A DNA stretch of 64,000 nt from an uncultured Schlesneria sp. GTDB taxonomy: Bacteria; Planctomycetota; Planctomycetia; Planctomycetales; Planctomycetaceae. Below are positions 18,799 to 25,806 of this stretch, piece by piece. The position numbers and the translations under genes are program-made. Below the pieces are notes generated by a model that saw nothing but the letters and a program-made list of their open reading frames with translations, searched no databases and was not told the DNA's origin. The stretch covers positions 1 to 64,000 of the forward strand of contig CAIMFH010000148.1 in the NCBI GenBank assembly GCA_903840265.1, written 5' to 3'. Every line of letters starts with the position of its first letter. Positions within the stretch are counted from its first letter, which is position 1.

Positions 18799-19197
18799 GT
18801 GAGACGACTCACTTTTGCGGCTGAAAACGGAGTCATCAAGCTCATTTCCGAGCAGGAAGTGGATATGCAGACCACCTCTGCTCCGGGCGCATCGCAAGAT
18901 GCACAGCATCCATTCTGGCTCGAAATGCGTGATGCAGCGGACAGCACATTGATGGCACAGCCGATGCGAGATCCGCTGCCCAATACCATCGAGGTCTTCT
19001 CGGACGACCCTTTGCAGTCAGCCCGTCATGTGCACGATCCGCGCACCGAGCAAGCATTCAGCGTCGTCCTGCCGTCTCTGCCGGATGCGGACTCGGTCGT
19101 GCTGATGCGGGCTGGGACGGCTCCAGGGATTGCCCCCACGGCACTGGGAGCTGGCAGCGGGGCTACGGAAATCGGCAGATTCAAACTGTCCAAATAA
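18799..19197 (+). CDS. Small partner protein upstream of the M64 peptidase
   Basis: A 132-residue product that starts with GTG 18799 after a strong GAGGAGG. No signal peptide and no recognised domain; the sequence is acidic in the middle (FSDDPLQSARHVHDP) and ends in a Gly/Ala-rich stretch (GIAPTALGAGSGATEIG). It stops 13 bases before the ATG of the M64 peptidase, and the peptidase ribosome site overlaps its stop region, so the two are an operon and probably act together. It might be an accessory or inhibitory subunit, or the N-terminal part that is fused in other M64 proteins. Confidence 0.65.
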   Translation: MRRLTFAAENGVIKLISEQEVDMQTTSAPGASQDAQHPFWLEMRDAADSTLMAQPMRDPLPNTIEVFSDDPLQSARHVHDPRTEQAFSVVLPSLPDADSVVLMRAGTAPGIAPTALGAGSGATEIGRFKLSK

Positions 19198-19210
19198 GAA
19201 GGATGAACCG

Positions 19211-20083
19211 ATGGGAACGGCGGACGGCGGAGTGATCGGGGCGACCAAAATCGTCAACAACGGGCCAGATAATCGCAGGTTCAACCTGGTCCTGCTGAGC
19301 GAGGGCTATCAGCAGGTGCAGCTCACGCAATTTTCAGCGGATGCCCATGCGTTCGTCGAAAACCTCCGAGCAACGGTCCCTTTCAACGGCAGCATGAACG
19401 CAATCAACGTGCATCGAATCGACGTGCGGTCTACCGATAGTGGAGCAGACGATCCTGTTGCCGCAGGGGGTACGGGAGCCACGGCGAGGACATACTTCGA
19501 TGCCACATTTGGCAATGGCGGGTTGCGTCGTGCACTCGTAGTGAACAATTCCCTGGTGATCCAAACGGCGAATAGTCTGGTTCCCGCCTGGTCGATGCTG
19601 ATGGTCTTGGTCAATTCGACGATCTATGGCGGAACAGGAGGACACGTGGCCGTGTTCTCGGTGGCACCGAGCGCTAATGATATCGGTCTACACGAGATGG
19701 GACATACTGCCTTCCATCTGGCCGATGAGTACGAATACTATCAGGGGTGCGGAATAGACACAGCCAACAATCACCACCCGGCGAGCGAGCCAAGCGAGCC
19801 AAATGTCACCGTGAACAACAATCGCAACACAATCAAGTGGGGCAATCTGATCGCACCGACGACAGCGGTCCCAACAATGCGAAACCCGAATTGCGCCAAT
19901 TGCGATAGCCGTCCAAGTTCGGCTCCCGCTGGTACTGTCGGAGCGTTCGAAGGAGCGCACTACTATCACTGCGGAGCCTACCGTCCGGAGTACAACTGTA
20001 AGATGAGGGCACTTGGCCAGCCATTTTGTACCGTCTGCTCCAACGTCATCCGACTAGAACTCACCCGCTTCGCAGGTCCTTAA
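19211..20083 (+). CDS. M64-family (IgA peptidase-like) zinc metallopeptidase
   Basis: The 290-residue product belongs to peptidase family M64. The zinc-binding and catalytic motif is HEMGH (161-165) continued as TAFHLADEY, matching the family pattern HExxHxxxxLxDEY. The C-terminal block FEGAHYYHCGAYRP followed by CKMR and FCTVCSNVI is also typical and has four Cys. I start at ATG 19211, which follows AAGGATGAA; the frame runs further upstream without a site. There is no signal peptide, which is unusual for an enzyme expected to act on extracellular proteins; it may act in the cytoplasm or leave by another route. Operon with the 132-residue protein upstream. Confidence 0.88.
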   Translation: MGTADGGVIGATKIVNNGPDNRRFNLVLLSEGYQQVQLTQFSADAHAFVENLRATVPFNGSMNAINVHRIDVRSTDSGADDPVAAGGTGATARTYFDATFGNGGLRRALVVNNSLVIQTANSLVPAWSMLMVLVNSTIYGGTGGHVAVFSVAPSANDIGLHEMGHTAFHLADEYEYYQGCGIDTANNHHPASEPSEPNVTVNNNRNTIKWGNLIAPTTAVPTMRNPNCANCDSRPSSAPAGTVGAFEGAHYYHCGAYRPEYNCKMRALGQPFCTVCSNVIRLELTRFAGP

Positions 20084-20130
20084 CGACCGACATGGGTGGC
20101 CGAGGTCGTACTCGGCGCCCGGGTAGCCGG

Positions 20131-20171
20131 GCAGGAGTCGCTTCGGACGATGCCCCGGGTTTCGCGAAACG
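20131..20171. repeat. Second copy of the 42-bp GTTTCGCGAAAC repeat unit
   Basis: Matches 16575-16616 with four substitutions and a one-base gap. It lies between the M64 gene and the convergent sugar dehydrogenase gene. Just before it are two small hairpins (GCCGAG/CTCGGC at 20099-20116 and GCCCGG/CCGGGC at 20117-20132), so the 132-base gap may also act as a terminator. Confidence 0.55.
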
Positions 20172-20215
20172 TGGGCCTCGCAGCTCACTGAGGCCATGCT
20201 CCTTGGGGCGGCCAT

Positions 20216-21541
20216 TCAGGCCTTCTTAATCTTGTCTCGCCCCTCACTCACCTTCTTCGTCGCATTGCGAGTGTCGAGAACCATCTTGGCGTGCTTCACG
20301 ATGTGATTGAAGTCGTACGCCGAGTGATCGGTCGAGACCAGGATGCAATCCTGCGATGCCAGGAACTCGGGAGTCAACTCCTGACTCTCCATCGCTGGCA
20401 GGTCCGGGTAGTGTCGCATCTTGGGCAGCGAGGGAACGTGCGGATCGTTGTAGCTCAGCACGGCACCACGTTTCATCAGGAGCTTCATCAATTCGAATGT
20501 CGGGCTTTCGCGCGGATCGTCCACGTCTTTCTTGTAGGCTGCTCCCAGGATGCAGATCTTGCTCCCTTTGATCGGCTTGGCGTCATCATTCAACATTCCC
20601 GCCAGTTGATTCACCACATAGTGTGGCATGTGAGTGTTGATCTCACCGGCCAGTTCGATGAACCGCGTTTGCTCACCCCACTTGCGAGCCAGCCAGGTCA
20701 GATAGAACGGGTCGATCGGAATGCAGTGGCCACCCAAGCCAGGGCCGGGATAGAACGCCTGGAAGCCGAACGGCTTCGTCTTGGCGGCGTCGATCACTTC
20801 CCAGACATCGATGCCCATCTTGTCGTAGAGCATCTTCAGTTCATTGACCAGCGCGATGTTCACGGCACGGTAGGTGTTCTCGAGGATCTTGCACGCTTCA
20901 GCGACTTCCATCGTCGACACGCGAACGATCTTCACCACGGCGTGACCATACATGGCGCAGGCTAGATCACCGCTGGTGTCATCGTACCCGCCGACCACTT
21001 TCGGAATCGTGGAGGCTTCGAAATTCGGGTTGCCTGGATCTTCTCGTTCAGGACTGAACGCCAGGAAATAGTCTTTGCCCGCTTGTAGTCCTGTGGCATT
21101 GAGGACCGGCAGCACATTCTCGCGAGTCGTCGTCGGATGCGTCGTGCTCTCTAGCACAACCAGCTGACCCGGTCGCAGTGTCTTGGCGATCGAATGGGCC
21201 GTCCCTTCGATATAGCTTAGATCCGGGTCACGGCTTTCGTTGAGCGGGGTCGGCACGCAGATGATGATGCAGTCGGCTTCGCCGAGTCGGCCCATATCGG
21301 CTGTCGGCTCGAATTGCTTTTCGGAGATCAACTTCGAGATCGCGCCGCTGTCGATGTGCTTGATGTAACTCTTGCCGGCCTTCAACTTGTCGACTTTGGT
21401 CTGATCGACGTCGAAGCCCATGGTCCTGAACCCGGCTCGCGTGAACGCCCGAATCAGGGGCAGCCCAACGTAGCCCAAACCGATCACGCCAATGATAGCT
21501 CGCTTTTCCGCGATCTTTTCCTGCAGTCCGTGGGTCGACAT
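20216..21541 (-). CDS. UDP-N-acetylhexosamine / UDP-sugar 6-dehydrogenase (WbpA/TviB type)
   Basis: NAD-dependent four-electron oxidation of a UDP-hexosamine C6 to a uronic acid for surface polysaccharides. The 441-residue product has the Rossmann motif GLGYVGLP (21-28), ICVPTPLNE, ESTTHPTTTR, the central SPEREDPG, and the active-site segment PGPGLGGHCIPIDP with catalytic Cys273, then AYKKDVDDPRESPT in the C-terminal domain. The exact sugar cannot be read, but GPGLGGHCIP and the length favour the WbpA/TviB branch over UDP-glucose dehydrogenase. AAGGG precedes ATG 21541. It is transcribed alone; probable pathway partner is the dehydratase at 14.5-16.4 kb. Confidence 0.9.
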   Translation of the reverse strand: MSTHGLQEKIAEKRAIIGVIGLGYVGLPLIRAFTRAGFRTMGFDVDQTKVDKLKAGKSYIKHIDSGAISKLISEKQFEPTADMGRLGEADCIIICVPTPLNESRDPDLSYIEGTAHSIAKTLRPGQLVVLESTTHPTTTRENVLPVLNATGLQAGKDYFLAFSPEREDPGNPNFEASTIPKVVGGYDDTSGDLACAMYGHAVVKIVRVSTMEVAEACKILENTYRAVNIALVNELKMLYDKMGIDVWEVIDAAKTKPFGFQAFYPGPGLGGHCIPIDPFYLTWLARKWGEQTRFIELAGEINTHMPHYVVNQLAGMLNDDAKPIKGSKICILGAAYKKDVDDPRESPTFELMKLLMKRGAVLSYNDPHVPSLPKMRHYPDLPAMESQELTPEFLASQDCILVSTDHSAYDFNHIVKHAKMVLDTRNATKKVSEGRDKIKKA

Positions 21542-21853
21542 TCTGAAGCCCTTATTCGTGTCTATCGCTCGTCGTGCGCATGTTCGAAAAATGAAACCAG
21601 CTGCGGTTGGCGCAGCATTATCGGTCTAACCTGCATCAACGATGTTTTCGGAACAAGAGGTATGTCGAGCCCATCGCAGCATCGACCGATCCAACAAAGT
21701 TGTAACCAGTGACCAATGATCAGTTTGACACCAATCCAATCCCGAACAGACCCGATCAAATCGGATCACCGCAGGCGCAGTCATCCGCCCGCTTGATAGG
21801 GATTATACATCACGATTTCGAGTTCGATGTTGCCGTTTTTGGACGTGGTTAAT
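21542..21853. other. Intergenic region, no gene seen
   Basis: About 310 bases, somewhat AT-rich, between two leftward genes. It presumably holds the promoter of the sugar dehydrogenase. No hairpin, repeat or convincing small frame noticed. Confidence 0.4.
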
Positions 21854-22723
21854 CTAGCGAGCTTTGACGATGGGATTCGTCAACGTGCCGATCCCCGTAA
21901 TTTCGATGCTGACCGAATCGCCGTCTTCCAACGTAAAGTTATCGGGCGGAACGACTCCCGTTCCCGTCAGCAGGAAGGCACCGGTGGCCAAATCGTTCTC
22001 TTTGACCAGCCAGCCGATCAGTTCTTCGAATCCACGTTTCATCTGATCCAGATCCGATTCCCCCTGGAAGACGGCGGCGCGACCGCGTTCGATCTTCAAC
22101 CGGATCTTCGTCGCCGGACGATCCACCGGTCCCTCGGGAATCCAGACATACGGTCCCAGGCCGCAGCATTGGTTGTAGACCTTGGCCTGAGGCAAATACA
22201 GCGGGTTCTCCCCCTCGATGTCGCGAGCTGACATATCATTGCCGACGGTGAATCCCACCAGCTTCCCCACGGGCGACACGACCAGCGCCAACTCCGGTTC
22301 GGGGACTGACCAGTTGCTATCCGCGCGAACTCGCAATGGCTGCCCCGGCCCCGAAACGCGATTGGGGGTCGCCTTGAAGAAGATCTCCGGACGCGGTGCC
22401 GTGTAGACTTTGTCGTAGTGCGACGCCCCCGCCTTCGACTCTTCCATGCGAGCGACCTGGCTGCGCTTGTATGTCACTCCCGCCGCCCAAACTTCTTGCC
22501 GATCGATCGGAGCAAGAACTGTTACCAGTTTGGGATCGAGCGCCGGAGCTTTCGTATCGACCAGGAACTTCGCCAATCCGATCGGGTCGGGTGCATGTAA
22601 CAAGTCCATCAAACTGCGGACGTTCTCGACCTGCAGCATGTCCAGCACGCGCAGCTTGCCATCGTCTTCGACCAGCGACACACGAATGGTACTGTCGGCC
22701 AGTTTGAGCTTCGCAAGACGCAT
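21854..22723 (-). CDS. Fumarylacetoacetate hydrolase-family protein
   Basis: FAH-fold enzymes cleave or dehydrate 2-oxo acids with a Mg2+/Mn2+ ion. In the 289-residue product the metal ligands are visible as PEPE (E142, E144) and GNDMSARD (D163), followed by EGENPLYLPQAK and GTGVVPP near the C-terminus. Length and the ENPLYLPQAK block fit the branch that includes 2-dehydro-3-deoxy-D-arabinonate dehydratase of sugar-acid breakdown, but ordinary FAH-type hydrolases of aromatic degradation cannot be excluded. Its neighbours (sugar dehydrogenase, dapL) do not settle the substrate. An 81-base gap follows dapL. Confidence 0.85.
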   Translation of the reverse strand: MRLAKLKLADSTIRVSLVEDDGKLRVLDMLQVENVRSLMDLLHAPDPIGLAKFLVDTKAPALDPKLVTVLAPIDRQEVWAAGVTYKRSQVARMEESKAGASHYDKVYTAPRPEIFFKATPNRVSGPGQPLRVRADSNWSVPEPELALVVSPVGKLVGFTVGNDMSARDIEGENPLYLPQAKVYNQCCGLGPYVWIPEGPVDRPATKIRLKIERGRAAVFQGESDLDQMKRGFEELIGWLVKENDLATGAFLLTGTGVVPPDNFTLEDGDSVSIEITGIGTLTNPIVKAR

Positions 22724-22804
22724 GGTTGACCTTAGAGAAGTTGATGATCAAAGGTGGCAAACAGAATCGCCATCGCGGGAATGACGGCGATCCCAGTCGT
22801 CAGT

Positions 22805-24037
22805 CTACTTAAGCAACTGCTTGATGCGAGCAACAGCTTCTTCGACATTCGCGCGGCTGTTGAAGGCGCTCAATCGGAAGTAGCCTTCACCACTGGCACC
22901 GAACCCGCTGCCAGGCGTCCCTACGACATTGGCCTTCGACAACAAATGATCGAAGAACTGCCAACTGGTCATTCCGCCCGGAGTCTTCAACCAGACATAC
23001 GGAGCGTTCGTGCCACCGTAGACAGTTTGACCCGCATCTCGCAGACCCTGACACAGGATCGCCGCGTTCTGCAGATAGAAATCAATCAATGCTCGCACCT
23101 GCTGGCGACCGGCCGGACTGTAAACAGCTTCCGCACCCCGCTGCACGATGTAGCTCACGCCGTTGAACTTCGTCGAGTGACGGCGATTCCACAGAGCATG
23201 CAGATCCACCGATTCGCCGGCGGCGTTCTTCGCCTTCAGTCCCTTGGGCACGACCGTAAAGGCACACCGCGTTCCAGTGAAACCCGCCGTCTTGCTGAAG
23301 CTGCGGAACTCGATCGCCACGTCGCGAGCCCCTTCGATCTCATAGATCGAATGGGGAATCGATGAATCGGTAATGTACGCTTCGTACGCGGCATCGAAGA
23401 AAATGATCGTGTCGTTCGCGCGAGCGTAGTCGACGAACTTCTTCAACGTCTCCTTCGTCGCGACGGTCCCCGTCGGGTTGTTGGGATAACACAGGTAGAG
23501 CAGATCGACTTTACCGCTGGGGAGTTCCGGGGTGAAATTGTTGGCCGCGGTAACAGGCAGATAAACCAGCCCGGCGTAGCGACCTGCTTCGTCGGAGTCA
23601 CCCGTTCGCCCTGCCATGACATTGGTATCGACGTAGACTGGGTAAACTGGGTCAGTCACTGCGACAACATTGGCACCACCGAAAATATCCAGAATGTTGC
23701 CCGTGTCGCACTTTGAACCGTCCGACACGAAGATTTCATCCGCGGCAACGTGAGCCCCCCGGCTTTGGAAGTCATTAGTTGCAATAGCGTTCCGCAGGAA
23801 ATCAAACCCCTGCTCTGGCCCATAGCCCCGGAACGTTTCCCGATGGCCCATCTCATCGACGGCCTTGTGCATCGCATCAATGCACGCCGTCGGCAACGGT
23901 TCGGTCACATCGCCGATCCCCATGCGGATGATCTTCGCCGAGGGATTCTCAGAGGCAAACTTGGCAACTCGCCGACCAATCTCAGGAAAGAGGTATCCGG
24001 CCTTCAATTTCAGGTAATTATCGTTAACGAGCGCCAT
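22805..24037 (-). CDS. dapL: LL-diaminopimelate aminotransferase
   Basis: Converts tetrahydrodipicolinate directly to LL-diaminopimelate for lysine and peptidoglycan synthesis, bypassing the succinylase route; the enzyme is characteristic of Planctomycetes, Chlamydiae, plants and cyanobacteria. The 410-residue product has the usual DapL N-terminus ([19 protein letters not shown]), GYGPEQG (71-77), YPNNPTGT (184-191), DAAYEAY (215-221) and the PLP-lysine motif [12 protein letters not shown] with K249. I use ATG 24037 because GGAG lies six bases upstream; an in-frame start 78 bases earlier would add a non-conserved tail. The length then equals the family's standard 410. No lysine riboswitch was seen upstream. 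Confidence 0.97.
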   Translation of the reverse strand: MALVNDNYLKLKAGYLFPEIGRRVAKFASENPSAKIIRMGIGDVTEPLPTACIDAMHKAVDEMGHRETFRGYGPEQGFDFLRNAIATNDFQSRGAHVAADEIFVSDGSKCDTGNILDIFGGANVVAVTDPVYPVYVDTNVMAGRTGDSDEAGRYAGLVYLPVTAANNFTPELPSGKVDLLYLCYPNNPTGTVATKETLKKFVDYARANDTIIFFDAAYEAYITDSSIPHSIYEIEGARDVAIEFRSFSKTAGFTGTRCAFTVVPKGLKAKNAAGESVDLHALWNRRHSTKFNGVSYIVQRGAEAVYSPAGRQQVRALIDFYLQNAAILCQGLRDAGQTVYGGTNAPYVWLKTPGGMTSWQFFDHLLSKANVVGTPGSGFGASGEGYFRLSAFNSRANVEEAVARIKQLLK

Positions 24038-24143
24038 CGATTTCTCCACAGTCTTTAGGTCAACACGGTCACTCGCCGTTGTAGAGACGCCTCTCGACGA
24101 TTGCAACCATGCCATGACCTCGGAGGCAGCAATTCAAAATCTG

Positions 24144-24294
24144 AAGGCGAGCCACGGATTGAAACAGATCAAACACGGATAGGAGCAAAAGGCGATCAAA
24201 GATCGCCTACGTCGAACCGCATCAGGTCAATCTGAAATCTGATTTGATTTGAATCTTATCCGTGTTTGATCCGTGTTCATCCGTGGCTCGCCTT
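24144..24294. repeat. Long imperfect inverted repeat (about 40-bp arms)
   Basis: Bases 24144-24183 and about 24254-24294 are inverted copies with a few mismatches; the outer 10 bases (AAGGCGAGCC and complement) match exactly and both arms contain ATCCGTGTTTGATC-type sequence. The 70-base centre has a GGCGATC/GATCGCC mini-palindrome. No frame spans it. It lies upstream of dapL in the gap before the next leftward gene, so it may be a MITE-like element, a terminator, or both. Confidence 0.65.
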
Positions 24295-24328
24295 CTGCTT
24301 CTCCGTGGCCGCGTCGATCAGCGCAAAT

Positions 24329-25540
24329 TCACTTCCGGATCTGAACCAGAGCCTTGGCCTGTTCCGGCGTCAGTATTCCTCGCAATGCCGCTTCCAGTTT
24401 TCCAAGATGCCTGTCGAAAGTCAGGCTGTCAAATCTGGATTGGTCGCGCACCACACGCAGCGGCGCTGTGGTCTCCTCAAACTCCGCGATCAGCTTCGCC
24501 ACGGTGGCTGCTTGTTCTGCGGTGAGTTGCAGCCGCGCTGCGATCGTGTCGAACTCAATCGCACGTGCCCCAATCGAGCGCACGATGGCCTGCTCCAGTT
24601 GATGAAGTTGCTCGGTCGACAAGATCTGCAGCACTTCCTGCTTCGTCTCGCCATGGACGCGGGCCGATTCGGTCAGAATCGTATGCACGAGCCGACGCTG
24701 TTCATCGACACTCATGTCTGGAAAGCTCTTATCGGCCCCCTTCAGAACTGACAGTCGGATGGCCGTCAGGTTCTTGTCGTTCTTCTGGAGCGCCTCTTTA
24801 ATCTGCTTCGATTGAGATTCCGAAAGCTCAAGCTCCTGCTTCAACGACGAATTCACCAGCAGGAACGCGTTCTTCCCATTAATCCCGAACACAAACGTCA
24901 AAGGTCGTGGAGCCTGACCGTCGGGATACTTGAGCAACTCGACATCAAATGGCTTGCCCAGCAACACCTGCAGATCGGCCCGCTGTCGCGCCGTCAAGAT
25001 GGCCAGGCTCGACTTCATAGACTCCTGTTTCGCAATCTCCGCCTGCTCTTCAACCGTCTCACGATCGACAGTCGGATCTTTCGCCAACAGAGTGACGCGT
25101 TTGACGGTCTTCTCCGATTCATCCGACATCTTCGTCAGTTGCTCCGGCGTCAGGTTCAGAACCCGGCGGACGCGACCACTGTTGAACATCGCAGACCCAC
25201 CCGCCTGCAGTCCAATCTGCCAGATCCGCAACGCCTGCTGCCTATCGAGCACCGCTTCCAACTGCGGCCCCTGCTGAACCAGCATCGAATCAATGATGTC
25301 CGCCTCTTGCTCCGGATCGCCCTCGACAGCCTTCACGGCCTTCGCGATCTGCACTTCCATCTCTGACAAGATCGCGTTGATCTTCGCCTTTTGTTCATCC
25401 GTCAACTTCAATTCCCGCTGAACCGCCGAGTTGCCGAACAACGTCCGATTCGACTTGTCGGCACTGTGAGCGATGGACACGGCGACGACCAGTTGCCAGA
25501 CAACGACCAGTACACACCGCGAAGATAAGAGTGTTCGCAT
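24329..25540 (-). CDS. Secreted Spy-like (LTxxQ-repeat) helical protein
   Basis: A 403-residue exported protein. I chose ATG 25540, ten bases after AAGGAG, giving an N-terminal signal peptide (MRTLLSSRCVLVVVWQLVV, cleavage after AHSA). The mature part is mostly alpha-helical and carries repeated LTxxQ-type motifs: LTDEQ (46-50), LTPEQ (130-134), LTARQ (182-186), LTAEQ, and LTPEQ near the end. These motifs mark the Spy/CpxP family of envelope chaperones and stress sensors. LLGKPFD (193-199) resembles LLGDPFD in the Spy-like half of the gene at 41129-42223, so the two are probably distant paralogues. Role unknown, probably periplasmic. Confidence 0.65.
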   Translation of the reverse strand: MRTLLSSRCVLVVVWQLVVAVSIAHSADKSNRTLFGNSAVQRELKLTDEQKAKINAILSEMEVQIAKAVKAVEGDPEQEADIIDSMLVQQGPQLEAVLDRQQALRIWQIGLQAGGSAMFNSGRVRRVLNLTPEQLTKMSDESEKTVKRVTLLAKDPTVDRETVEEQAEIAKQESMKSSLAILTARQRADLQVLLGKPFDVELLKYPDGQAPRPLTFVFGINGKNAFLLVNSSLKQELELSESQSKQIKEALQKNDKNLTAIRLSVLKGADKSFPDMSVDEQRRLVHTILTESARVHGETKQEVLQILSTEQLHQLEQAIVRSIGARAIEFDTIAARLQLTAEQAATVAKLIAEFEETTAPLRVVRDQSRFDSLTFDRHLGKLEAALRGILTPEQAKALVQIRK

Positions 25541-25806
25541 TTCTGACGGGCTCCTTGAGACTGGTGCGGACGAGGCCAATTGAGCAACTGGTTGAATCGG
25601 CCATTGTATCGCCGATGCGTGGGGAGACCATCTTTAGTGTTCGGTGCAGATGAGCGAATCCGTATCCACTGGCAATGTCAACGTCGTACTTCACTTTGTC
25701 CGGCCGCTTCCGCAAATCACGATTGCATGCGATTGGATTTATCCGATAATGCAGTCCTGCGGTCGTTGCCCTGACGATGGCATTTACCGTGTTGAAGGCA
25801 ACGCTG

